From Bacillota bacterium (lineage in GTDB: Bacteria > Bacillota > Clostridia > Tissierellales > Sedimentibacteraceae), in the NCBI GenBank assembly GCA_023425285.1, contig JAFACY010000087.1, positions 1 through 7,888 on the forward strand: a stretch of 7,888 nt of DNA. The letters are read 5' to 3'. This document shows, in pieces, positions 1-5,223 of the stretch. The position numbers and the translations under genes were made by a program. Under the pieces are notes generated by a model. It saw only the letters and a list, made by a program, of their open reading frames with translations, was not told the origin of the DNA and did no database searches. Positions within the stretch are counted from its first letter, which is position 1. Each line of letters begins with the position of its first letter.

Positions 1-584
1 CGATGGCTGGAAACACAATAATGCCTGCCATGATACTCGCTCGAACAAATAACGACCAGATTGCCCTTGGAATGGTTTCTTCATCCATAGGTGTCGGAGC
101 GTTAATCGGAAGCATTTTAGTTACACTTGCTAAGCCTGCTAAAAGCAGGACAAGGGTAATATTTACTTCCTGTGCATTTTCGTTTCTATTATGTGAAACT
201 CTGTGGGCTGTCGGACAGAATGTTGCTGTATGGATGCTCGCAGCTTTTGCCGGGAATCTGCCTCTGCCGTTTCTGAGTGCGAATTTAACTGCAATTATGC
301 GCTCAAAGGTCCCTATAGAAATGCAAGGGCGTGTTTTTTCCGCACGTGATACACTCCAATACTTTACAATCCCTATTGGATTTTTCCTTGGCGGATTTTT
401 GGCAGACAATATTTTCGAACCGTTTATGCAGAATAAGGGCTATGTGCAGCAGGCTCTTTCTGTGCTTGTGGGAACGGGAAAGGGTTCAGGCATGGCAGTG
501 ATTTTCCTGATTACCGGAACAATAGGTTTTTTAGTCAGCATTTTGAATGTGAAAAATTCTATATACAAGAGCTTGGATTCATGA
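1..584 (+). CDS. MFS transporter, C-terminal part (5' end outside window)
   Basis: This is the C-terminal half of a major facilitator superfamily permease, probably a drug or macrolide-type proton antiporter in the cytoplasmic membrane. About 193 residues are visible, roughly half of the usual 400-420, so the gene starts before the window and the ATG at position 3 is most likely an internal methionine. Several hydrophobic segments are visible, including one near residues 22-42 and one near 163-182. The stretch GRVFSARDTLQYFTIPIGFF followed by LGGFLAD matches the loop and helix typical of the MefA-like MFS_3 branch. A TGA stop at 582-584 ends it, and I see no clear terminator behind it. The substrate cannot be read from this half. 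The family call is secure; the drug-export role is inference. Confidence 0.85.
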   Translation, partial: MAGNTIMPAMILARTNNDQIALGMVSSSIGVGALIGSILVTLAKPAKSRTRVIFTSCAFSFLLCETLWAVGQNVAVWMLAAFAGNLPLPFLSANLTAIMRSKVPIEMQGRVFSARDTLQYFTIPIGFFLGGFLADNIFEPFMQNKGYVQQALSVLVGTGKGSGMAVIFLITGTIGFLVSILNVKNSIYKSLDS

Positions 585-595
585 CATAAAATAAG

Positions 596-624
596 TAGTT
601 AATAAGTAAAGAATATGGTAATAT
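596..624 (+). promoter_or_regulatory. Possible extended -10 promoter for the DUF1801 gene
   Basis: A TAATAT hexamer at 619-624 is preceded by TGG at 616-618, which gives an extended -10 element. The -35 position, 17 nt upstream at 596-601, reads TAGTTA and is a poor match. It would start transcription about 40 nt before the DUF1801 start codon. Weak evidence; readthrough from the MFS gene is the alternative. Confidence 0.3.
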
Positions 625-669
625 GAAAAAAAGGAAAAGCCAGAATACAGGCAAGTTACGGAGGTAGAT

Positions 670-1113
670 ATGAGTAACAATAAAACAGTCGCTAATAAAG
701 CAAGTGTTGAGGATTTTATTAATAGCCTTGAAGATCAGAAACAAGCCCAGGACAGCCGCGAATTAGTCAAGATTATGCAGGAGATATCGGGTGAGCCTCC
801 TGTGATGTGGGGACCTGCGATTATCGGTTTTGGTTCGTATCATTATAAGTATGTTTCGGGAAGAGAAGGTGATTGGGCACAAATTGGATTTAGTCCTCGC
901 AAAGGCAGACTGTCACTATATCTTACATTCAATGCAGCTAAACTGACAGAACAGTTTCCTGATTTGGGTAAGTATACTATCGGAAAAGGCTGTATTTATA
1001 TCAAACGTCTTTCTGATGTGAATATTGAGGAACTCAGAAAATTGATTGCAGTAGCTTATGCGGAAGAAAATGAATCACCGGAACGCTCTGACGGCAAAGA
1101 ACAATTAATTTAA
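670..1113 (+). CDS. DUF1801 domain protein (YdhG-like)
   Basis: This is a 147-residue cytosolic protein of the DUF1801 (YdhG-like, SufE/IscU-unrelated) family, whose biochemical role is not established. The signature runs through most of the protein: PPVMWG at residues 43-48, IIGFGSYHYKY at 51-61, SGREGDW at 63-69, a GFSPRKGRLSLYL block, and LGKYTIGKGCIYIKRLSD near residues 99-117. The length is normal for the family and no signal peptide or membrane segment is present. The start is supported by GGAGGT at 660-665, five nt before the ATG. The C-terminal tail after about residue 130 is charged and low in complexity. It lies 85 nt after the MFS gene on the same strand and ends 18 nt before a strong hairpin. 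Family assignment is firm; function is unknown. Confidence 0.9.
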   Translation: MSNNKTVANKASVEDFINSLEDQKQAQDSRELVKIMQEISGEPPVMWGPAIIGFGSYHYKYVSGREGDWAQIGFSPRKGRLSLYLTFNAAKLTEQFPDLGKYTIGKGCIYIKRLSDVNIEELRKLIAVAYAEENESPERSDGKEQLI

Positions 1114-1131
1114 AATCGCATGATTAAACTG

Positions 1132-1156
1132 AAATGGGGGACACCCCCCATTTTTT
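1132..1156. terminator. Intrinsic terminator between convergent genes
   Basis: AAATGGGGG (1132-1140) and CCCCCATTT (1145-1153) form a perfect 9-bp stem around the loop ACAC, and the T-run spans 1151-1156. The hairpin lies between the stop of the DUF1801 gene and the stop of the convergent exporter gene. The plus-strand T-tract is good. On the minus strand the tract after the stem is weaker (ATTTCAGTTT), so bidirectional action is likely but less certain. Confidence 0.85.
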
Positions 1157-1172
1157 AATAATATTTTTTGTA

Positions 1173-1757
1173 TTACATAAACAATGAAACGGCACAGTAC
1201 ACAAGAAGCAGTGCCATAATAATATTAACGGTTTTTTCGTTTTTAATAAACAACTTCTGAAATACAGAACCGAACAGGGACCAGCAGCATGTTGATGCAA
1301 AGCCGACAAATGCAAGTAATACCGAAAAAATCAACAGGGAATACCATGACTGATAGTATGGAACTATAAAGGTTGACAGTATTGTAAATGAATATAGTAT
1401 GGCTTTTACATTGACAAACTGCAAAATAACCGCAGACCACATACCCATGACGGTCTTTTCTTCCTCATCGATACTGTGAGTCTTGCTGTTGAAAATTTTC
1501 CAGGCAAGCCACAATATATAAGCCGCACCTATAAAAGTCATATATGGCTTAATTGAAGGTATCAGACTGTACAATGTTATGCTGAAAAAGCTGCATACGA
1601 GCATTATCAAAAAAAATCCTATGAAAACCCCAAAGTTAAAGGGAAGACTTTTTTTAAATCCATATTTTGTAGCATTGGTCATAGACATAATATTGTTAGG
1701 ACCCGGTGTAAAGCTAGTAATAAAAGCGTAAGATAAAAAAGCTGATAAGTTAGGCAT
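1173..1757 (-). CDS. LysE/RhtB family exporter, EamB (YfiK)-like
   Basis: This is a 194-residue inner-membrane amino-acid exporter. It resembles E. coli EamB (YfiK), which exports cysteine and O-acetylserine. Shared blocks include the N-terminal signature TPGPNN at residues 17-22, an 'ATKYGF' turn after it, GAAYILWLAWKI near residues 77-88, the LQFVNVKAILY segment near 112-122 and LLLVYCAVSLF at the C-terminus. Five to six hydrophobic segments span the protein, as expected for the family, and the length is normal. The start is supported by GGAGGT on the minus strand (plus coordinates 1763-1768), five nt upstream of the ATG. It is expressed from its own promoter (1797-1825) and converges on the DUF1801 gene. 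The family is certain; the cysteine/O-acetylserine specificity is inferred from similarity to EamB and could differ in this organism. Confidence 0.92.
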   Translation of the reverse strand: MPNLSAFLSYAFITSFTPGPNNIMSMTNATKYGFKKSLPFNFGVFIGFFLIMLVCSFFSITLYSLIPSIKPYMTFIGAAYILWLAWKIFNSKTHSIDEEEKTVMGMWSAVILQFVNVKAILYSFTILSTFIVPYYQSWYSLLIFSVLLAFVGFASTCCWSLFGSVFQKLFIKNEKTVNIIMALLLVYCAVSLFM

Positions 1758-1796
1758 AACAGACCTCCGGATGAGTATAAATATTTAATAAAATTC

Positions 1797-1825
1797 ATAA
1801 TATCACTTTGAATGCAATAGTACAA
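1797..1825 (-). promoter_or_regulatory. Sigma-A-like promoter of the EamB-like exporter
   Basis: Read on the minus strand, TTGTAC (plus 1820-1825) and TATTAT (plus 1797-1802) are separated by exactly 17 nt, with TGA directly before the -10 giving an extended -10. Transcription would begin near 1790 and leave a leader of about 33 nt before the exporter ATG. The -10 is strong and the -35 is weak. Confidence 0.55.
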
Positions 1826-1840
1826 GCTGTATTTTTCCAT

Positions 1841-1871
1841 AAAAAAACCGGATAAAGTATCCGATTTTTTT
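1841..1871. terminator. Intrinsic terminator after the RsgA-like gene
   Basis: CGGATA (1849-1854) and TATCCG (1858-1863) pair around an AAG loop. The stem is extended by A7 (1841-1847) against T7 (1865-1871) across a single C/A mismatch. On the minus strand the T7 tail directly follows the stem and lies 27 nt after the stop of the RsgA-like gene, so it should end that transcript. The structure is nearly symmetric and could also work on the plus strand, but no plus-strand gene ends here. Confidence 0.8.
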
Positions 1872-1897
1872 ATATGAGGAGGAAAATGTATTATGAA

Positions 1898-2620
1898 TTA
1901 ACGTATATCAGCAAATTTTTTTGTTATGTTAAAGCCTTCTATACCAAGCTCACGCATTTCGGGAGTGTTTATTAATACAGCTTCGTTGGGAAGAAGTGTC
2001 AATGGGTTTTCAAGATTAATGCTGTCAAACATCTCACTTACAATTTTTGCCTTGTAATGTTCAGGCCCGAGAAATACTACTGTCTGCCCTTCATGTATGA
2101 GGCTCAATATTTTATTTTTTTCTTTTGAAATATCCGAAGAAATTATAACCTTTAATCCCTTCGTAATATCCATAATATTATCAAGCTCTTTTTCAGATAT
2201 CGAATTATCTCTATTAAATAATATAATTGTTTCGGCATTTATATTACTCGATATGCTCATATATGCCTTTAAATTTTCTGTATCTGAATCAGTTAAAATA
2301 AATACGGTGTCTATATTTGCCGCAATGGGGCAATCATAGTTGGCATCCCATGCTCCCTTTTTTACAAGTTGATTTTTTCTGCTTAAAATCTCGTTTATAT
2401 AGTAAAATCCCTTTTTTGATTCAATTAATACAAAGTCACCGACAACCGGATAATCCGACATTGAGTTTATTTTGTATTTAAAGCTGTCTGATATTTCTGC
2501 AGTTATTTCGCCGGATTGTGTTATTGCTTTATAATTGTCGCGGTTTCCTGAAATTATTCTGCCTGTTGTCTGATTGTCTGATACATTGACCTTGTTTTTA
2601 TCTAAGCCGTATTTTTCCAT
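1898..2620 (-). CDS. Truncated RsgA-like protein, predicted pseudo-GTPase
   Basis: This 240-residue protein is homologous to the ribosome small-subunit GTPase RsgA (YjeQ), normally about 290-350 residues. An N-terminal OB-like part is recognisable: GRIISGNRDNYKAIT (20-34), the DYPVVGDFV block (56-64) and AANIDTVFILT (100-110). The G domain is eroded. The NKxD motif reads NRDN (136-139). The P-loop GxxGxGKS reads GPEHYKAK (185-192), without the lysine-serine pair. The switch I segment with its usual threonine/histidine run is missing. DTPGMRE survives as NTPEMRE (218-224). The protein stops at FADIR, just where RsgA continues into its Cys/His zinc domain, and the sequence beyond the stop shows no remnant of that domain. 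The start is backed by AAGGAG at 2629-2634, eight nt upstream. No frameshift is seen, and a terminator sits 27 nt downstream, so it looks like an expressed paralogue rather than fresh debris. GTP hydrolysis is not expected; any ribosome-linked role is inference. Confidence 0.75.
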   Translation of the reverse strand: MEKYGLDKNKVNVSDNQTTGRIISGNRDNYKAITQSGEITAEISDSFKYKINSMSDYPVVGDFVLIESKKGFYYINEILSRKNQLVKKGAWDANYDCPIAANIDTVFILTDSDTENLKAYMSISSNINAETIILFNRDNSISEKELDNIMDITKGLKVIISSDISKEKNKILSLIHEGQTVVFLGPEHYKAKIVSEMFDSINLENPLTLLPNEAVLINTPEMRELGIEGFNITKKFADIR

Positions 2621-2692
2621 GTCGTTTGCTCCTTAAAAATTATTTCATATATATAATAAGACAATTTTGCTTTTTTTATTCATCATGTTATA

Positions 2693-2721
2693 TTGACTAA
2701 TTCACTGATTTGGAGTAAGCT
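2693..2721 (+). promoter_or_regulatory. Weak candidate promoter of the HTH-cupin gene
   Basis: TTGACT at 2693-2698 is a good -35, but the hexamer 17 nt further on (TAAGCT, 2716-2721) is a poor -10. A better -10, TATTAT at 2727-2732, has no matching -35 and would put the transcript start inside the ribosome binding site. The 133-nt intergenic region must also carry the divergent promoter of the RsgA-like gene, which I could not place. Confidence 0.25.
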
Positions 2722-2753
2722 TTTCTTATTATTTGCTGAAGGGAGACATGTGA

Positions 2754-3293
2754 ATGGATGGCAGAAAAGTTCGGAAATTAAGAAAAGTTAATGATATGAC
2801 CATTGAACAGCTTTCTGAAAAAACAGGATTTACAGCAAGCTATATTTCACAGGTGGAGAGAAATTTAATAGAGCCATCTTTAAGTGCATTGGGAAAAATC
2901 TGCAAATCTTTAAATGTTTCTCCATATTATTTTTTGGATGACGGAAGCGGTGTAATTGTAACGAGAAAAGAAGAAAGACAAGTGTTGTATGTAGCTGAAA
3001 AGGATATGGAATTTGAGTATTTATTACCAATTGAAAATGAAAACAATAAGGTTAAACTGAAAGTTTACAAATTTTATTTAAATTCCGGCAAATGGGATAA
3101 TGATAATTTTTCTATAATAGATTCTGATAAATGTGTAATAATATTAAAAGGCAAATTGATTGTGACTTTCTCCGATTACAATGAGATTTTAGATGAAGGA
3201 GACAGCATATACATAAGTTCATATGTGCCTCACAAGCTATTTAATCCTTCTGACGAAAGAGCAGAGGTAATGTTTATTATTACGCCATCATAG
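2754..3293 (+). CDS. XRE-family HTH regulator with C-terminal cupin domain
   Basis: This is a 179-residue cytosolic DNA-binding regulator of the common HTH-cupin type, in which a small ligand is thought to bind the cupin barrel. The helix-turn-helix occupies about residues 5-60; its core TIEQLSEKTGFTASYISQVE (16-35) is a textbook XRE/HTH_3 motif. The cupin runs from roughly residue 95 to the end and includes the conserved VPHKLFNPSDE stretch (158-168). Length and architecture are normal. The ATG is preceded directly by an in-frame TGA at 2751-2753, so the start cannot be further upstream, and GAAGGGAG at 2738-2745 is the ribosome binding site. It is divergent from the RsgA-like gene and is followed after 15 nt by a 57-residue gene. 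Regulators of this kind often control neighbouring genes and themselves, so 2621-2753 is the obvious place for its operator. The ligand is not predictable. Confidence 0.92.
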   Translation: MDGRKVRKLRKVNDMTIEQLSEKTGFTASYISQVERNLIEPSLSALGKICKSLNVSPYYFLDDGSGVIVTRKEERQVLYVAEKDMEFEYLLPIENENNKVKLKVYKFYLNSGKWDNDNFSIIDSDKCVIILKGKLIVTFSDYNEILDEGDSIYISSYVPHKLFNPSDERAEVMFIITPS

Positions 3294-3308
3294 AACTCGA
3301 GGTGAACC

Positions 3309-3482
3309 ATGGAAAAGAAATTCGAACAAATAAAAGAAGAATTCATAAATGCAAGTCTTGATGAAAAAATCAGAATTTATACTACGGCTCAGGGACTGAC
3401 AGTGGATCAATTCAAGGAGCTGCTGGCATATTTCCCCATAAAGCATCTGGATAAATTAGAAGAAGCAGTGAACGGAATATAA
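3309..3482 (+). CDS. Small protein of 57 residues, unknown function
   Basis: This short gene encodes a soluble, charged, mainly helical 57-residue protein (starts MEKKFEQIKEEFINASLDEK, ends LDKLEEAVNGI, TAA stop at 3480-3482). There is no signal peptide, membrane segment or cysteine, and I recognise no family. Evidence that it is real: GAGGTG at 3299-3304 stands four nt before the ATG, the frame is open over its whole length in otherwise A/T-rich DNA, the codon use looks like its neighbours, and it sits 15 nt after the HTH-cupin stop, which fits co-transcription. A pattern of hydrophobic residues spaced three and four apart (FEQIKEEFINASL, then FKELLAYF and LDKLEEAV) suggests a small helical bundle or an interaction partner. 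A role as partner of the regulator or of the downstream membrane protein is only a guess. Confidence 0.7.
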   Translation: MEKKFEQIKEEFINASLDEKIRIYTTAQGLTVDQFKELLAYFPIKHLDKLEEAVNGI

Positions 3483-3493
3483 GATAATTGTAT

Positions 3494-3534
3494 AAAATCA
3501 CTTCATTTGGTAATAATTTCTATGAGGTGATTTT
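3494..3534 (+). promoter_or_regulatory. Hairpin that sequesters the ribosome binding site of the next gene
   Basis: AAAATCACTTCAT (3494-3506) pairs with ATGAGGTGATTTT (3522-3534) over 13 positions with one G-U wobble, leaving a 15-nt loop. The right arm contains GAGGTGA, the only plausible ribosome binding site for the ATG at 3536. In mRNA this would hide the site. The T-run at 3531-3535 also makes it look like a weak intrinsic terminator. Either way it would lower expression of the downstream gene relative to the two upstream genes. Confidence 0.6.
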
Positions 3535-3535
3535 T

Positions 3536-4429
3536 ATGCTTGATAACAGAAAATTCAAGAAAATTTTTATAAAGGAAGCAATTGGCTCCAGAAATTATTT
3601 AAGCTACAGGACGGACTTGGTTTTATATAAAATACTGCTAAGTATATTGATCTTTTTAGTAATATTATTTATTTCGGATGATATTGGTCTGTCTGTTTTA
3701 ATATCAGGGGAGGTATTTTTAATATTTACCCTGATAAATAAACTTAACGTTGACAGAAAAAGAAACGAGGGCGAAAATCAGCTGATATTAAAAAGAAAGA
3801 AAGAGCATTTCAAAAAGAAGCTTGAAGAAATAAATATCAATGATTTTGAGCTTTTAATCGGATTTTTGTTTGAAAAAAAGGGCTGTAAAAACTTCGTTAA
3901 AAAGGGAAGACACATGTATCTGGCTGAAAAGGAAGGTCTGATAAACTGCATTAAAATATACAGACTTTTTGAAAATATAGAGCTTGAACGCATAGACGCA
4001 AGAAATATGGTGACATACATGTGCCAGAATAATATAAGGATTGGTTATCTGATTACCACCGGTGTATTGAGCGAAGGAGCCAAGGAGCTTTTGGAAGATT
4101 TCAAGGACAGACTTAATATAACGGTTATGGATTTTGATTCGCTGTTTGCCATGATGGAGGAGAATGAAATTCTTCCGGAAAATGATTTTTTTTATAATAA
4201 AATATATGAAGAAGAAAGCGGAAAAACCAAGGATGTAGATATCAAAAAAAATATATTTGATAATAAAAAAATTATAATTTATATTTTTTCATCCGTGTTT
4301 TTTTACGCGGCATCAATGCTTATGCCGCAAAATAACATATCGAGATACATAGCTTATTATTTCATTGTACTGACTGCAATAAACGTATTTTATTCCATAT
4401 GGATAAAGCATATCTCATTAAAAAATTAA
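3536..4429 (+). CDS. Membrane protein with degenerate Mrr-like (restriction endonuclease-fold) domain
   Basis: This is a 297-residue protein with two N-terminal membrane segments (about 31-47 and 50-67), a charged, probably helical linker (about 73-99), a cytosolic domain (about 100-210) and two C-terminal membrane segments (about 246-263 and 269-290). The cytosolic part has the order of an Mrr_cat domain: NDFELLIGFLFEKKGC (102-117), a strand NCIKIYR (137-143) at the place of the usual QCKR, GYLITTGVLSEGAKELL (170-186) at the place of 'IVTTG-FT-A', and ITVMDFDSL (195-203) at the place of the final 'I-LID-L' strand. The motif that normally carries the catalytic aspartate (GDxGxD) is replaced by RHMYLAEKEG, so nuclease activity is doubtful. 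I chose ATG 3536 because GAGGTGA lies five nt before it; a TTG at 3488 has no such site. No terminator is evident behind the gene. The fold is a moderate-confidence call and the function is unknown. Confidence 0.7.
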   Translation: MLDNRKFKKIFIKEAIGSRNYLSYRTDLVLYKILLSILIFLVILFISDDIGLSVLISGEVFLIFTLINKLNVDRKRNEGENQLILKRKKEHFKKKLEEININDFELLIGFLFEKKGCKNFVKKGRHMYLAEKEGLINCIKIYRLFENIELERIDARNMVTYMCQNNIRIGYLITTGVLSEGAKELLEDFKDRLNITVMDFDSLFAMMEENEILPENDFFYNKIYEEESGKTKDVDIKKNIFDNKKIIIYIFSSVFFYAASMLMPQNNISRYIAYYFIVLTAINVFYSIWIKHISLKN

Positions 4430-4436
4430 ATTATAG

Positions 4437-4465
4437 TTGAAATTAAAATCTCTGTGTATTATAAT
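4437..4465 (+). promoter_or_regulatory. Near-consensus sigma-A promoter of pduL
   Basis: TTGAAA (4437-4442) and a perfect TATAAT (4460-4465) are separated by exactly 17 nt. Transcription would start near 4472, giving a short leader of about 26 nt before the pduL ATG. The strength suggests constitutive high expression. The 9-nt sequence ATTATAATT occurs at 4458-4466, over the -10, and again at 4475-4483, just after the start point. Confidence 0.85.
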
Positions 4466-4497
4466 TTTTATGAGATTATAATTATGCGGAGGACACG

Positions 4498-5073
4498 ATG
4501 AATTTTAAAGTTACTGTAGGATTATCTAACAAACATGTTCACTTAAGCAAGGAGCATATTGACATATTATTCGGAGAAGGACATGAACTGACACCGATGA
4601 AGGAGCTAAGCCAGCCCGGACAATTTGCATGTGAAGAAAAGGTTGATTTAGTAGGACCGAAAAGAACTATAGCCGGAGTGAGAATTCTTGGACCGGCTCG
4701 TAAAGAATCTCAGGTAGAAATATCTTTTGCTGACGGATTCACCCTTGGATTAAAGGATGTTCCTGTAAGAGATTCCGGAAAGCTTGACGGAACTCCGGGA
4801 ATCAAATTAGTTGGACCAAAGGGAGAGGTTGAGTTAGACAAGGGAGTTATAGCTGCGGCAAGACACATACATATGCATACTTCCGATGCCGAAAAATACG
4901 GTTTAAAGGATAAAGATACCGTAAAGGTTAAAGTTGGCGGACCGAGAGGATTGACATTTGAAAATGTATTAATCAGAGTTCACGACACATATGCACTGGA
5001 TATGCACCTGGATGTTGAAGAAGGAAACGCAGCAGGACTTTCTAACTGTGATGAGGTTGAAGTAATTGCTTAA
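4498..5073 (+). CDS. pduL: Phosphate propanoyltransferase (PduL-type phosphotransacylase)
   Basis: PduL (PtaC) exchanges CoA and phosphate on short acyl groups (acetyl- or propanoyl-CoA to acyl phosphate), which an acetate/propionate kinase can then use to make ATP. It is unrelated to the classical Pta. The 191-residue protein has the two repeated beta-barrel PTAC halves. Metal-site residues are in place: H13 and H15 in NKHVHLS, H123, H125 and H127 in RHIHMH, and H170 in DMHLD. Comparison with the characterised family suggests E74 as a further ligand and R68 as an active-site arginine. The protein begins directly at the catalytic domain, without the N-terminal extension that targets PduL to microcompartments, and no shell genes are nearby, so a cytosolic housekeeping role in fermentation is likely. 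GGAGGA at 4488-4493 supports the start. It appears to be a single-gene unit between its own promoter and a strong hairpin. The preferred acyl group is not decided. Confidence 0.95.
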   Translation: MNFKVTVGLSNKHVHLSKEHIDILFGEGHELTPMKELSQPGQFACEEKVDLVGPKRTIAGVRILGPARKESQVEISFADGFTLGLKDVPVRDSGKLDGTPGIKLVGPKGEVELDKGVIAAARHIHMHTSDAEKYGLKDKDTVKVKVGGPRGLTFENVLIRVHDTYALDMHLDVEEGNAAGLSNCDEVEVIA

Positions 5074-5089
5074 TTAAGCAACTAAATAA

Positions 5090-5132
5090 AAAACAGAAAA
5101 TAAACAGGATAAACCTGTTTATTTTCTGTTTT
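5090..5132. terminator. Perfect 19-bp terminator-like hairpin after pduL
   Basis: AAAACAGAAAATAAACAGG (5090-5108) pairs perfectly with CCTGTTTATTTTCTGTTTT (5114-5132) around the loop ATAAA. It begins 17 nt after the pduL stop. The run of four T at the base acts as the U-tract on the plus strand, with A4 at the opposite end. The stem is longer and more A/T-rich than a typical terminator, but position and shape fit termination of pduL. Confidence 0.8.
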
Positions 5133-5152
5133 ACGACGATAATATTAATATA

Positions 5153-5181
5153 TTGTTTTGCAGTGAGTGATAATGTATAAT
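5153..5181 (+). promoter_or_regulatory. Sigma-A-like promoter of the YgiQ gene
   Basis: TTGTTT (5153-5158) and a perfect TATAAT (5176-5181) are 17 nt apart, so transcription would start near 5188. The -10 element overlaps the upstream in-frame ATG at 5173-5175, which would therefore not be in the mRNA. This supports translation from ATG 5224 with a leader of about 36 nt. Confidence 0.65.
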
Positions 5182-5223
5182 AAACAAATTAAACATATGC
5201 TTGCTCAATTCAATGGAGGAATA

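Noticed and set aside
623..667. 14-codon basic leader peptide ending on the DUF1801 ribosome binding site
   Set aside because: No ribosome binding site precedes its ATG, which overlaps the putative -10 element, and no attenuator structure is present.
1173..1440. Overlapping minus-strand frames beneath the exporter gene
   Set aside because: They are out-of-frame shadows of the EamB-like coding sequence, without ribosome binding sites or recognisable content.
1886..1975. Short plus-strand frame with GAGGAGG in front of an ATG
   Set aside because: It lies across the terminator flank and antisense to the end of the RsgA-like gene, encodes about 29 residues of reverse-strand shadow, and has no promoter.
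2621..2692. Promoter for the RsgA-like gene on the minus strand
   Set aside because: Several TATTAT/TATATA look-alikes exist in this A/T tract, but none has an acceptable -35 at 16-18 nt, so no specific call is made.
3488..3535. TTG start that would add 16 residues to the membrane Mrr-like protein
   Set aside because: No ribosome binding site precedes it, and the stretch is better explained as the hairpin with GAGGTGA before ATG 3536.
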